Source: Clostridium sp. (lineage in GTDB: Bacteria; Bacillota; Clostridia; Clostridiales; Clostridiaceae). Taken from it: a stretch of 64,000 nucleotides of DNA. Below, piece after piece: positions 45,473-55,369 of the stretch. Each line of letters starts with the position of its first letter. Position 1 is the first letter of the stretch. Position numbers and translations under genes: made by a program. The DNA lies in the NCBI RefSeq assembly GCF_030532265.1, contig NZ_JAUNLM010000001.1:1-64000 (forward strand), in the 5' to 3' direction. The notes beneath the pieces are model-generated. The model made no database searches and was not told the origin of the DNA. It worked only from the letters and a program-made list of their open reading frames with translations.

Positions 45473-46480
45473 ATGAAGAAATCTAAGGGTAAATTAATAA
45501 TTATTTGCGTGTTAATTGCAATAATTTTAGGTTCTATAGTTTTTATGTACGCTAATACTGTAAACAATCCCTTAAAATCTAGCAATGATAAAATAGTTAT
45601 TAAAATAGATAAAGGGGAAGGATTTTATACTTTATTAAATGATTTAAAAGAAAAAGGATTAATAAAAAATGAGGCTTTTATTAAACTTTACTTAAAAATT
45701 AATAAGGTTAATCCTAAGTTAGTTGAAGGCACATATACAATAAATAGTGATATATCTTTAAAAGATTTTATAAAAGAACTAGAAACTGAAAAAGTTGTAA
45801 ATGTTGTTATACCAGAAGGTTATACAATTGACCAAATGGGAGATCTATTTGAGGAAAAAGGATTATTTACTAAAAAAGCATTTTTAGAAGCTGTTAAGAA
45901 TTATAAACTTCCAAGTTACATAAAAAATAATAAGGATGTTAGATATCCATTAGAAGGTTTTTTATATCCAGATACATATTCGTTTAAAATAGGAGTTACT
46001 CCAAATGAAGTTATAAAAACTATGAATGATGAATTTTTAAAAGTTTTTAAGGAAGTTGAAAAAGAAACAGGAGTAACTGTACCAGATGATAAGATATATT
46101 CAATTGTTACAAAGGCATCTTTAATTGAGAAAGAAGCTAGAACAGAAAAGGATAGACCTTTAATTTCATCAGTAATTGATAATAGATTACAAAAAGGTAT
46201 GCCATTACAAATAGATGCAACAGTTATATATGCTTTAGGTAAGCATGTTGATAAGGTTCTTTATAAACATTTAGAGATAAATTCACCATACAATACTTAT
46301 AAGGTTAAAAGCTTGCCAGTTGGACCAATTGCAAGTCCAGGAAAAGCATCTTTAATTGCGGCTCTAAAACCAGCTAAAACTGAGTATTTATATTATTTGT
46401 TGGATCCTAAAAAAGGAGAACATTATTTTACAAATAGCTATTTAGATTTTGAAAAAAAGAAATCTGAATTTGGATATTAA
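45473..46480 (+). CDS. mltG: Endolytic murein transglycosylase MltG (YceG)
   Basis: 335 aa. N-terminal membrane anchor (residues about 7-27), LysM-like region, then the YceG catalytic domain with the active-site Glu in VTKASLIEKEARTEKDRP, followed by SSVIDNRLQKGMPLQIDATVIYALG and YNTYKVKSLPVGPIASPGKASLIAAL. Cuts nascent glycan strands at the membrane. RBS AGGGGGA. Confidence 0.94.
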   Translation: MKKSKGKLIIICVLIAIILGSIVFMYANTVNNPLKSSNDKIVIKIDKGEGFYTLLNDLKEKGLIKNEAFIKLYLKINKVNPKLVEGTYTINSDISLKDFIKELETEKVVNVVIPEGYTIDQMGDLFEEKGLFTKKAFLEAVKNYKLPSYIKNNKDVRYPLEGFLYPDTYSFKIGVTPNEVIKTMNDEFLKVFKEVEKETGVTVPDDKIYSIVTKASLIEKEARTEKDRPLISSVIDNRLQKGMPLQIDATVIYALGKHVDKVLYKHLEINSPYNTYKVKSLPVGPIASPGKASLIAALKPAKTEYLYYLLDPKKGEHYFTNSYLDFEKKKSEFGY

Positions 46481-46497
46481 TTTTATTGGAGGCAATT

Positions 46498-47142
46498 ATG
46501 AGCGGAATTACTTATGATTATATGGAGGATTATTTAAGGGGATTAATTGGTGAAAGCACTGGTAAATTTAAAGAACTTGAACAATTCGCAAAAGAAAATG
46601 GAGTTCCTATAGTACAAAAAGAAGCAGGTAAATTTTTAGAGTTTATGGTTAGTATGAAAAAACCTCTAAAGATACTAGAGCTTGGAACAGCCATAGGGTA
46701 TTCAGCTATACTTATGTATGAAGCTGCAAAAACAAATCCTGATATTATTACTATAGAGAGAAGTAAAGAAATGATTGATCTTGCAAAGCAAAATATAAAA
46801 AAATATAATTTGGAAGATAAAATCACTATAAAAGAAGGGGATTGTCTTCAAATATTAGAAGAATTAGATGAAGAATTTGATTTAATATTTATGGATGCAG
46901 GAAAAGGCCATTACAATCATTTCTTACCTCATTGCTTAAGACTTTTAAAAAAAGATGGTATAATTATAGCCGATAATGTTTTATTTAGAGGAATGGTTGC
47001 ATCTCAAGACTTAGTTAAAAGAAGAAAAATAACTATAGTTAAAAGAATGAGAACATATTTAGAGATGGTTTCTGAAGATGAAAATTTAATTACATCTGTA
47101 ATTCCAATGAGCGATGGAATTGCTATAACAAAGAGGAGGTAA
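46498..47142 (+). CDS. SAM-dependent O-methyltransferase (YrrM-like)
   Basis: 214 aa Rossmann methyltransferase of the class found next to mltG and U32 peptidases in Firmicutes. SAM motif LELGTAIGYSAILMYEA, acidic IERSKEMIDLAKQNI, and DLIFMDAGKGHYNHFL. In B. subtilis the homologue has been linked to tRNA 5-methoxyuridine synthesis (TrmR), which fits with the neighbour U32 protein; that link is family knowledge. Start at the ATG at 46498 behind TTGGAGG. Confidence 0.88.
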   Translation: MSGITYDYMEDYLRGLIGESTGKFKELEQFAKENGVPIVQKEAGKFLEFMVSMKKPLKILELGTAIGYSAILMYEAAKTNPDIITIERSKEMIDLAKQNIKKYNLEDKITIKEGDCLQILEELDEEFDLIFMDAGKGHYNHFLPHCLRLLKKDGIIIADNVLFRGMVASQDLVKRRKITIVKRMRTYLEMVSEDENLITSVIPMSDGIAITKRR

Positions 47143-47149
47143 TTTTTAA

Positions 47150-48394
47150 ATGAGAAAGCCAGAAATTTTAGCACCAGCTGGAAATCTTGAAAAATTAAAA
47201 ATCGCAGTAGATTTTGGAGCTGATGCTGTTTATATAGGTGGAAATAGATTGAATTTAAGAGCTTTTGCAGGTAACTTCACAAATGAAGAAATTGCAGAAG
47301 GTGTTAAATACTGTCATGATAGAGGAAGAAAACTTTATGTAACTATGAATGTTTTCCCTCGTAACTTTGATTTAACAGGTGTTGAAGATTACATAAAAGG
47401 ACTTGAAAGCTTAGGTGTAGATGCTATTATAGTTTCAGATCCTGGAATAATTGCAATTGCTAGAGAAGTAGCTCCTGATTTTGAAATACATTTAAGTACA
47501 CAAGCTAATACAGTTAACTGGAGAGCAGCTAAATTTTGGTATGACTTAGGAGTTAAAAGAATAGTTCTTGCTAGAGAAATGTCTTTCAATGAAATATACG
47601 GATTTAGAGATAACTTACCAGAAGGTTGTGATTTAGAAGCTTTTGTACATGGTTCAATGTGTATAGCATATTCAGGAAGATGTTTAATATCAAATTATTT
47701 ATTAGGAAGAGATTCTAATAAAGGAACATGCGCTAATGTTTGTAGATATAAATATCATCTTGTAGAAGAAACAAGACCAGGTGTTTATTTCCCGGTTGTA
47801 GAAGATGATAAAGGAACTTACATAATGAATTCAAAAGATTTATGTATGATAAAGCATATACCTGAATTAGTTCAAAGTGGAATATATTCATTTAAGATTG
47901 AAGGTAGAATGAAGAGTGAATTCTATGTAGCATCAGTTGTTAAAGCTTATAGAGAAGCTGTAGATAGCTACTTTGAAGATCCAGAAAACTATGAATTTAA
48001 GCAAGAATGGATGGATATATTATTAAAGGTTAGTCATAGACCTTATCATACAGGATTCTACTTTGGAAAAACTGGAGAACAAAATTATGATGATTCATCA
48101 TATATAAGAGATTATGATATAGTTGGAATGGTAAAAGAATATGATGAAGAAACTAAAATTGCTACAATAATACAAAAAAATAGAGTGTTTAAGGGAGATA
48201 AAGTTGATATTTTAAGACCTTATACATCTAATTTTTCAATAGAAATGGGATCAATGTATGATGTTGAAAAAAATACTGAAACAGATGTTGCAAATAGAGC
48301 ACATATGATTTTTAAAATGAAAGTTGATACTCCATTAAAAGTAAATGATATGCTAATTAAACAAAAAGAATCTTTAGAGATTGTTAACAACTAG
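47150..48394 (+). CDS. U32 family peptidase-like protein (YrrO/TrhP-like)
   Basis: 414 aa. U32 signature [18 protein letters not shown] with later Fe-S-type cysteines [12 protein letters not shown] terminus [15 protein letters not shown]. YrrO/TrhP is implicated in tRNA U34 hydroxylation in B. subtilis and E. coli, the step before methylation by TrmR, so the two genes likely form a tRNA wobble-modification pair. RBS GAGGAGGT overlaps the previous stop; eight-base gap. Confidence 0.9.
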   Translation: MRKPEILAPAGNLEKLKIAVDFGADAVYIGGNRLNLRAFAGNFTNEEIAEGVKYCHDRGRKLYVTMNVFPRNFDLTGVEDYIKGLESLGVDAIIVSDPGIIAIAREVAPDFEIHLSTQANTVNWRAAKFWYDLGVKRIVLAREMSFNEIYGFRDNLPEGCDLEAFVHGSMCIAYSGRCLISNYLLGRDSNKGTCANVCRYKYHLVEETRPGVYFPVVEDDKGTYIMNSKDLCMIKHIPELVQSGIYSFKIEGRMKSEFYVASVVKAYREAVDSYFEDPENYEFKQEWMDILLKVSHRPYHTGFYFGKTGEQNYDDSSYIRDYDIVGMVKEYDEETKIATIIQKNRVFKGDKVDILRPYTSNFSIEMGSMYDVEKNTETDVANRAHMIFKMKVDTPLKVNDMLIKQKESLEIVNN

Positions 48395-48405
48395 GAGGTA
48401 ATTTA

Positions 48406-49023
48406 ATGAAAAAACCTATACTTATTGGAATTACTGGTGGAACAGGATCAGGAAAAAGTACAATAGCTGATGAAATATTTAATAGCTTTAATGAAGAATG
48501 TATCGCAATGATACAACAAGATGCTTATTATAAAGATCAAAGTCATTTAAGCATGGAAGAAAGAACAAAGACTAATTATGATCATCCAAGAGCTTTTGAT
48601 AATGACTTATTAGTAGAACATTTAAAGGATTTAATAGCAGGTAAAGAAATTGAAAAGCCAATCTATGATTTTACATTACATAATAGAGCAAAAGACACTA
48701 ATTTAGTAAAACCAAGAGACATAATAATAGTTGAAGGTATATTAGTACTTGAAGATGAAAGAATTAGAGATTTATTAGATATTAAAGTTTATGTTGATAC
48801 AGATGCTGATATAAGAATTTTAAGAAGACTTGTAAGAGATATAAATGAAAGAGGAAGAACTGTAGATTCAGTTGTTGAACAATATCTTTCAGTAGTTAGA
48901 CCAATGCATATGCAATTTACTGAACCAACTAAGAGATATGCTGATATAATTGTTCCAGAAGGTGGACACAATAAGGTAGCAATAGATATCTTAGTTTCAA
49001 AAATTAAAGATATATTAAACTAG
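48406..49023 (+). CDS. udk: Uridine kinase
   Basis: 205 aa. P-loop GGTGSGKST at residues 10-18, [25 protein letters not shown], and [25 protein letters not shown]. Phosphorylates uridine and cytidine. The usual genomic follower of the U32 gene. RBS AGGAGGT. Confidence 0.95.
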   Translation: MKKPILIGITGGTGSGKSTIADEIFNSFNEECIAMIQQDAYYKDQSHLSMEERTKTNYDHPRAFDNDLLVEHLKDLIAGKEIEKPIYDFTLHNRAKDTNLVKPRDIIIVEGILVLEDERIRDLLDIKVYVDTDADIRILRRLVRDINERGRTVDSVVEQYLSVVRPMHMQFTEPTKRYADIIVPEGGHNKVAIDILVSKIKDILN

Positions 49024-49031
49024 GTTGAATA

Positions 49032-49074
49032 AAACACCTTTTCTTAGTCAAGAATTAGCTAGGAGGAGGTGTTT
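49032..49074 (+). promoter_or_regulatory. 16-bp hairpin containing the PBP ribosome binding site
   Basis: AAACACCTTTTCTTAG (49032-49047), 11-nt loop, CTAGGAGGAGGTGTTT (49059-49074), with three G-T pairs. The 3' arm contains the ribosome binding site AGGAGGAGGT of the PBP gene. CCTTTTT follows, so it could be a terminator after udk, a translation block, or both. Confidence 0.7.
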
Positions 49075-49081
49075 CCTTTTT

Positions 49082-50683
49082 ATGAAAAAAAAGAATACAA
49101 GAAGATATAATTGGATATTAGGTTTTATTATATGTGTATTTACTATTCTTTCAGTTAGATTATATTTTTTAACTATTCATCCCACAGAAAGAGTTGAATC
49201 AAATTATAAAAATCATCAAACAGAAAATATAAGTAATAGTAAATATATGCTTTTAGATACAAATGGAAAAGATTTAATGAGCTATAAGAAGAAATATGTT
49301 TTAGTTATTGATTCAAGACCATTTAGTTTGAATAATTATGGAGAAACTTTAGAAGATTTAATGGCTCTTAACTTTATAATGAAAGCAGAAAATGAAGAAT
49401 TTAATTATACAGATGTTATGAGAAGTCAGGGAAAGTTATATTATGAAATATCGGAAGAAACATATAATAAAATAAATAAGCTAAATAATTTAAAAGGTGT
49501 ATATACATTTGTAAGTGATGAAATAGATATGAAAGAAGCTTGGTCTGTAAGTTCCATGTTTTCAAATATATATGAAGATAATTTTGTAAAGGGATCTTTA
49601 AATGAAGAAATTTTTAATAATATAAAAAATAATGTTGTTCCTAAAAAGAACTTTTATTTAGATGAAAAAAATACTTACTCAATAAATGAACTGAATTTAA
49701 ATAAGGAAAATAGAAATGTGAAATTAACTGTAGATAAAGAAATAGAAGAAGATATAAGAAAAGTTCTATTAAAAGAAGAATATTTAGATTATAAAAATGT
49801 TGGTGTTACATTAATTGAAAGCAATACAGGAAAAATAAAAGCTATGGTTCAAAAAGATGAGAGTCAAGCAAATATAAATTTAGGAATTGAAGGTGCTGGA
49901 TATGAACCAGGTTCCATATATAAAGTAATAACTTATGCATCTGCATTAGAAGAGGGGTTTATAACTCCATATAATACTGTTTCATGTAATGGTAAGATGT
50001 GTAATGGAAAGGTTCATGGAACATTAACTATAAAAGAAGGCTTAGTAAAGTCATGTAATGACGTATTTGGGGCAATAGGAAGAAAAGTTGGTTATGATAA
50101 GTTAATGCAATATAGTGAAAGAGTTGGATTGTTTGAAAAAGTTTTGAATTTTCAAGGTGAAAATAAAAATGAAACTTCAGGAATAAAACCATTAAATGAT
50201 GATCCTAAAAATAATAATAAAATAGCTCTTATATCAATAGGTCAAGCAATGAATGTATCTCCTATTCAAATGCTTGGAGCTATAAACACTATAGTAAATG
50301 ACGGCGTTTATATAAAACCTTATATAGTTGATAGTATATTAGATAATGATGATAAAAACATAAAGAAATACAATACAACTAAAGAAAGAATATTTACTGA
50401 AACAACAAGTAAATTAGTGAAAAATGATATGAAGGAAGTTGTATTAAATGGAACAGGAAAGAATGCTTATATTGAAGGATTTGATATTGGAGGAAAAACA
50501 GGATCATCATCAAGTGGTAGAGGAACAACACATGGATGGTTTGCAGGATATTTTACAATAAATAATGTGGAGTATACTATGATAGTATTTTTACCTGATT
50601 TAATTGAAGAAGAAAGTGTAGGAGGAGGAAACACTGCTGCACCTATATTTAAAGATATTGTTTTAGAACTTGGTAAAAAATAA
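49082..50683 (+). CDS. Class B penicillin-binding protein (transpeptidase)
   Basis: 533 aa. N-terminal membrane anchor (residues about 9-30), PBP dimerisation-type region, then transpeptidase with the SxxK motif GSIYKVITY, SxN in SCNDVFGAIG, and KTGSSSSGRGTTHGWFAGYF. It is shorter than vegetative PBP2 and resembles SpoVD/FtsI-like sporulation PBPs; direct adjacency to sigK makes a sporulation role plausible. The in-frame Met at 49025 gives an N-terminal extension that is hard to accept, and the RBS supports the ATG at 49082. Confidence 0.82.
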   Translation: MKKKNTRRYNWILGFIICVFTILSVRLYFLTIHPTERVESNYKNHQTENISNSKYMLLDTNGKDLMSYKKKYVLVIDSRPFSLNNYGETLEDLMALNFIMKAENEEFNYTDVMRSQGKLYYEISEETYNKINKLNNLKGVYTFVSDEIDMKEAWSVSSMFSNIYEDNFVKGSLNEEIFNNIKNNVVPKKNFYLDEKNTYSINELNLNKENRNVKLTVDKEIEEDIRKVLLKEEYLDYKNVGVTLIESNTGKIKAMVQKDESQANINLGIEGAGYEPGSIYKVITYASALEEGFITPYNTVSCNGKMCNGKVHGTLTIKEGLVKSCNDVFGAIGRKVGYDKLMQYSERVGLFEKVLNFQGENKNETSGIKPLNDDPKNNNKIALISIGQAMNVSPIQMLGAINTIVNDGVYIKPYIVDSILDNDDKNIKKYNTTKERIFTETTSKLVKNDMKEVVLNGTGKNAYIEGFDIGGKTGSSSSGRGTTHGWFAGYFTINNVEYTMIVFLPDLIEEESVGGGNTAAPIFKDIVLELGKK

Positions 50684-50760
50684 AAAATATATTTTTTATA
50701 ATAGCAAGTTTTAAGAAGAAAAGTCATATGATATTAGTAAGCACTATAAGGAGGAAGAAA

Positions 50761-51462
50761 GTGTTAGTAATATCAAATTTTATCGAGCTTTTATGTAATA
50801 CAATATTTTTAAGTGGTTATGTATCTAATAATAACACTTTCCCAACACCTCTTAATGAAAAAGAAGAGGAAAAATATTTAAGAAGATTAAAAGAGGGGGA
50901 TAAAGGGGCGAAAAGTGTTTTAATTGAAAGAAACTTAAGATTAGTAGCTCATATAGTAAAAAAATATTCATTTCCAAATAAAGATGTAGATGAACTTATA
51001 TCAATAGGGACTGTAGGACTAATAAAAGCGATTGACTCATTTGACGTAGATAAAGGAACAAGACTTGCAACTTATGCATCAAGATGTATTGAAAATGAGA
51101 TACTTATGCTTTTTAGAAATAATAAAAAGCAAAAAGGAGAAGTTTATTTACAAGACCCTATAGGAATAGATAAAGAGGGAAATGAAATATGTTTGATTGA
51201 TGTATTAAGTAGCGATAAAGATTCTGTAATAGAAAAAGTTGAGAGTAATCTTCAAGTTACAGCATTATATAAAAAAATGGAGGAAATACTTACAGAAAGA
51301 GAACATGATATAATAGTTATGAGGTATGGACTTAAAGATGGAAAAAGTAAAACTCAAAGAGAAATAGCGGCAAAGCTTAATATATCTAGGTCCTATGTTT
51401 CAAGAATAGAAAAAAAAGCCTTAAAGAAATTACAAAAAGTTTTATATGGGAAAATAACATAA
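50761..51462 (+). CDS. sigK: RNA polymerase sporulation sigma factor K (pro-form)
   Basis: 233 aa. Pro-sequence plus SGYVSNNNTFPTPLNEKEEEKYL corresponds to B. subtilis pro-sigma-K processed near FLVSYVKNNAFPQPL, so cleavage by SpoIVFB is expected near the YVSNN segment. Region 2 DELISIGTVGLIKAIDSFD...[18 protein letters not shown] and region 4 KTQREIAAKLNISRSYVSRIEKKALKK are intact, and no skin element interrupts the gene. GTG start with RBS AAGGAGGAAG. Directs late mother-cell gene expression. Confidence 0.93.
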   Translation: MLVISNFIELLCNTIFLSGYVSNNNTFPTPLNEKEEEKYLRRLKEGDKGAKSVLIERNLRLVAHIVKKYSFPNKDVDELISIGTVGLIKAIDSFDVDKGTRLATYASRCIENEILMLFRNNKKQKGEVYLQDPIGIDKEGNEICLIDVLSSDKDSVIEKVESNLQVTALYKKMEEILTEREHDIIVMRYGLKDGKSKTQREIAAKLNISRSYVSRIEKKALKKLQKVLYGKIT

Positions 51463-51517
51463 GTCTATAAATATTTTATATATTATAAAAAACAAATTAA
51501 AAATTCGGAGGACAAAA

Positions 51518-52573
51518 ATGTATACTTTAAAAGAACTTTTAGAAAAAACTATTGAATGTAAAGCTTCAGATTTACATTTAACAGCTGATTTAGCACCTAT
51601 GCTTAGAATAAACGGAAAATTAAAATCTGTTAGTGAAGAAAAACTAAGCAAAGATGATTTGAGAAGTTTCTCAAAAGAATTATTAGGAAATAAATTTGAA
51701 AAATATATTGAAAATGGAGAAATAGATAGTTCTTATTCCCTAGAAGGAGTAGGACGTTTTAGAGTTAATGTATTTAGACAATTAGAAAGTGATGCTATAG
51801 CTATAAGAAGTATAACTTTAGATGTTCCTACACTAGAAGAGTTAAATCATCCTAATATAATTAAAGAATTAGTAGCTAAAAGAAGAGGACTTATTTTAGT
51901 AACTGGACCAACTGGTAGTGGAAAAAGTACAACTTTAGCTGCAATGATAAATGAAATAAATTCAACTAGAAGTGAAAATATAATAACATTAGAGGATCCG
52001 ATAGAATATATTCACAAGCATAAAAAGAGTATAATAAATCAAAGAGAAATAGGAAGAGATAGTAAGAGTTATAAAAATGCACTTAGAGCAGCATTAAGAG
52101 AAGATCCAGATGTTATACTTATTGGTGAAATGAGAGATTTAGAAACTATTTCTATTGCAATTACAGCTGCAGAAACAGGTCATTTGGTTCTTTCTACATT
52201 GCACACTATTGGAGCTACTCAAACAATAGATAGAATTATAGATGTTTTTCCTCCATATCAACAGCAACAAATTAGAGTTCAGTTAGCTTCGGTTTTACAA
52301 GGAGTAATATCACAACAATTAATTGAAACTATAGATAATAACAATAGAGTGGCTGCATTTGAAACTATGATAATAAATCCTGCAATTCAAAATCAAATAA
52401 GAGAAGGTAAAACACATCAAATACAATCTGTTATACAAACAGGTAGTAAATTCGGTATGAAAACAATGGATATGTATTTAGTAGATCTTATTAATTTAGG
52501 AATTATAGATAAAGAAGTTGCAATTACATATGCTTTAGATAAAGAGATGATTAATAGAATGATGAAATTTTAA
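51518..52573 (+). CDS. pilT: Type IV pilus retraction-type ATPase PilT
   Basis: 351 aa. Secretion ATPase fold with Walker A GPTGSGKSTTLAAM, Asp box EDPIEYIHKHKKS, Walker B DVILIGEMRDLETIS and His box TGHLVLSTLHT. Retracts type IV pili in motile species. It stands alone: no pilin, PilB, PilC or PilD lies within the window. Position between sigK and ftsA is the arrangement seen in C. perfringens-like species. Confidence 0.92.
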   Translation: MYTLKELLEKTIECKASDLHLTADLAPMLRINGKLKSVSEEKLSKDDLRSFSKELLGNKFEKYIENGEIDSSYSLEGVGRFRVNVFRQLESDAIAIRSITLDVPTLEELNHPNIIKELVAKRRGLILVTGPTGSGKSTTLAAMINEINSTRSENIITLEDPIEYIHKHKKSIINQREIGRDSKSYKNALRAALREDPDVILIGEMRDLETISIAITAAETGHLVLSTLHTIGATQTIDRIIDVFPPYQQQQIRVQLASVLQGVISQQLIETIDNNNRVAAFETMIINPAIQNQIREGKTHQIQSVIQTGSKFGMKTMDMYLVDLINLGIIDKEVAITYALDKEMINRMMKF

Positions 52574-52605
52574 ATATGACCATTTACAATGGTCATATTT
52601 TTATT
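52572..52605 (+). terminator. Terminator after pilT
   Basis: Perfect 13-bp arms AAATATGACCATT and AATGGTCATATTT around a 3-nt loop, then T residues. Confidence 0.88.
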
Positions 52606-52716
52606 TTATTATTTTTAAATATTAATAATTTAATAAGTAAATAAAATAAAGAGGAATTTAAAAATATATGTTGAATATATAAATGTAAGATATAATGAGG
52701 AGGTAATGTAAGAAAA

Positions 52717-54000
52717 ATGCAAGAATTTTTAGTGACAGCGGTAGATATAGGAACACAAAAAATTTCTGCATCAAGTGGTATATCAAGACTAGGTGAAGAA
52801 GTTGAAATATTAGGAAGTTCTTGTGTTTACTCTAAAGGGATTGATAGAGGAAAGATAGTTGATAGTAAAGCATGTAAAGAAAGTTTTCTTGAAGTTTTAT
52901 ATAAATTAGAGGAAGAAATTAATGAAAAGATTTATGATATTTACATAGGGTTACCATCTTCAGATTTAAAGTTAAAAGAATATGAAATAAAAGTAACAAA
53001 TACTCATAATAATTTTTTGAAGAATTTAAAAGAATCAATATTAAACTTACAAGAAAGCATAGAGTTAAGTGAAGATGAGAGAATATGTGATGTATCAATA
53101 AATTATTATAAAATAGGTGATGATGTAAAATTAGAAATTCCTAAAGATGTATTAGGAGATATATATGTTAACGTTACTGTTTTTTTATGCAATAGAGATA
53201 CATTAAATAAATATAAAACTATATGCATAGATACAAGGTATAATATTAAAGGATTTATTTCTAATATAAATTCATTAAGAAATATATTTTTATTTAAGGA
53301 AGAATTAGGCGAAAAGGCCATAGTAGATAGTGGAGCTGGATTAACTGAAATTGGTATATTTAAAGATGGAGTTATAAAGGAACTTATTTCTATTCCATTA
53401 GGTGGAAATAATATTACAAGTGATCTTTCAATATGTGCAGGTTTAACAAATAAAGAGGCTGAATTAGTTAAGTGTGAATATAGCAATAATTATGTAAGTA
53501 TTTTAAATGATGATTTACAAAAAGAAATACTTATAGATGGCAAAAGTATTCATAAGGAATTATATTTTAAAGTGTGTGAGGCAAGAATTGAAGAAATTCT
53601 TAATTATGTAAATAATGAATTAAAAAATACTAGTCATTATAACGATTTATGTAGTATAATTTTATGTAGTGATTCTTTAACCAATTTTGAAAATATAAAA
53701 GCGTTAGTAAGTGAAATGATAGATTACAAAGTTAATATAATTACAAAAAGTGATTTTAATATGCAAAATCTTTCAAATATTACTTCTTTAGCTATTGTTA
53801 AAGAGGTGCATGATAGGGTAGAATTAATATGTGAAGATTTTACAAAAGATGTTAAAGGTAATACTTTAAAATTTGAGGAAATAAGTGATATTGATGTTAA
53901 CGCTAATTATGAAATAGAAGATTTAGGTCACGATGATAAGAAAAAAAAGAATACTGGTATTATAGGAAAAATAAGAAGTTTACTAGAGGATATTTTCTAA
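52717..54000 (+). CDS. ftsA: Divergent cell-division protein FtsA
   Basis: 427 aa. Actin-fold FtsA: phosphate-1 [13 protein letters not shown]2 region with [15 protein letters not shown], and a C-terminal basic/amphipathic helix [14 protein letters not shown] for membrane targeting. The phosphate-2 loop is [13 protein letters not shown] instead of the usual DIGGGTTD-like, and the adenosine region reads [10 protein letters not shown] with no GGG(A), so ATP binding may be weakened. Anchors FtsZ at the membrane. Ribosome binding site GAGGAGGT is 12 bases from the ATG, a little far. Confidence 0.88.
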   Translation: MQEFLVTAVDIGTQKISASSGISRLGEEVEILGSSCVYSKGIDRGKIVDSKACKESFLEVLYKLEEEINEKIYDIYIGLPSSDLKLKEYEIKVTNTHNNFLKNLKESILNLQESIELSEDERICDVSINYYKIGDDVKLEIPKDVLGDIYVNVTVFLCNRDTLNKYKTICIDTRYNIKGFISNINSLRNIFLFKEELGEKAIVDSGAGLTEIGIFKDGVIKELISIPLGGNNITSDLSICAGLTNKEAELVKCEYSNNYVSILNDDLQKEILIDGKSIHKELYFKVCEARIEEILNYVNNELKNTSHYNDLCSIILCSDSLTNFENIKALVSEMIDYKVNIITKSDFNMQNLSNITSLAIVKEVHDRVELICEDFTKDVKGNTLKFEEISDIDVNANYEIEDLGHDDKKKKNTGIIGKIRSLLEDIF

Positions 54001-54013
54001 AGGAGGAATTGTT

Positions 54014-55168
54014 TTGTTAGATTTTGAAGTTGATATGCAAGAATTAACTAATATAAAAGTCATAGGCTGTGGAGGCGGAGGAAGTAACGCTGTTAATAGA
54101 ATGATAGTTGAAGGATTAAAGAATGTAGAATTTATAGCTATCAATACAGATAAACAAGCCCTTATGCTATCACATGCAAATCAAAAAATACAAATAGGTG
54201 AAAAGCTTACTAAGGGATTAGGAGCAGGAGCTAACCCTGAAATTGGACAAAAAGCAGCAGAAGAAAGTAGAGAAGAAATTACAGCAGCTATTAAAGGTGC
54301 TAACATGGTATTTATTACTGCTGGAATGGGCGGTGGAACAGGAACAGGTGCTGCACCAGTTGTTGCTGAAATTGCTAAATCATTAGAAATTCTTACAGTA
54401 GGTGTTGTAACTAAACCTTTCCCATTTGAAGGAAAGAGAAGAATGAGACATGCTGAAATGGGTATTGCAAAGTTAAAAGAAAAAGTTGATACATTAGTAA
54501 TAATCCCTAATGAAAGATTATTATTTATGGCAGATAAAAAGACAACACTTTTAGACTCATTTAGATTAGCTGATGATGTTTTAAGACAAGGTGTGCAAGC
54601 GATATCAGACCTTATAACTATTCCTGGAGTAGTTAATGCAGACTTTGCTGATATAAAAGCTGTTATGTTAGATAAAGGATTAGCACATATGGGTGTTGGT
54701 CATGGAAAAGGCGATAATAGAGCATCTGATGCTGTTAAAGAGGCTATAGCTTCACCATTACTTGAAACTTCAATAGAAGGTGCAACTGGAGTTATACTTA
54801 ACTTTACAGGTGGAGCAGATCTTGGAGCATTAGAAGTTTATGAAGCTGCAGATGTAGTAAGAGAAGCTGCAGATGCTGATGCAAACATAATATTTGGTGC
54901 TGTTATTGATGAAACTCTTCAAGATGAAATAAGAATTACTGTTATAGCAACAGGGTTTGAAGAAGATGGAATAGGTGCACTTCCAAAAGAAACACCTAAA
55001 GTTGAAGTGAAAAAACAAATAAGCAAACAAGTTGAAGAAACTGTTGTAGAACCAAAAGAAGAAGTTGCAGCAACTTCTTCAGAGGAAACAGTAAGCTCAA
55101 CTATAACTTATACTGAAGAAGATTTATCAATACCAACATTTTTAAGAAGACCAAGAAGATCAAATTAA
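54014..55168 (+). CDS. ftsZ: Cell-division GTPase FtsZ
   Basis: 384 aa tubulin homologue. GTP signature [12 protein letters not shown] (from [10 protein letters not shown]), N-terminal [18 protein letters not shown]7 loop with [11 protein letters not shown], and the conserved C-terminal peptide [10 protein letters not shown] ahead of a basic PRRSN. TTG start at 54014 fits RBS AAGGAGGAA; the next Met is seven codons later. Thirteen bases after ftsA. Confidence 0.96.
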   Translation: MLDFEVDMQELTNIKVIGCGGGGSNAVNRMIVEGLKNVEFIAINTDKQALMLSHANQKIQIGEKLTKGLGAGANPEIGQKAAEESREEITAAIKGANMVFITAGMGGGTGTGAAPVVAEIAKSLEILTVGVVTKPFPFEGKRRMRHAEMGIAKLKEKVDTLVIIPNERLLFMADKKTTLLDSFRLADDVLRQGVQAISDLITIPGVVNADFADIKAVMLDKGLAHMGVGHGKGDNRASDAVKEAIASPLLETSIEGATGVILNFTGGADLGALEVYEAADVVREAADADANIIFGAVIDETLQDEIRITVIATGFEEDGIGALPKETPKVEVKKQISKQVEETVVEPKEEVAATSSEETVSSTITYTEEDLSIPTFLRRPRRSN

Positions 55169-55197
55169 AATTTAAAAATATTATTAAATTGGTTTTA

Positions 55198-55236
55198 AAA
55201 GCTTTAGATATTTATATCTAAAGCTTTATTTTTTTA
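55198..55236 (+). terminator. Terminator after ftsZ
   Basis: Perfect 13-bp arms AAAGCTTTAGATA and TATCTAAAGCTTT with a 4-nt loop and T-rich tail. Confidence 0.9.
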
Positions 55237-55369
55237 GAAAAGGTTACAAAAAGGTAAAAAAAGTGAGTGATTTAAAAGTCAAAAATGTTTTATGTATAAG
55301 AAAATTATGTTAAAATTAAAAATAATGAGATAAAAAATGTAAAAAAATATTTTATATGGAGAGATTGTT

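Noticed and set aside
50723..50760. GTCATAT upstream of sigK as a sigma-E -35 box
   Set aside because: The first part fits a sigma-E -35 element, but no -10 element at the right distance leaves room for a transcript start before the ribosome binding site.
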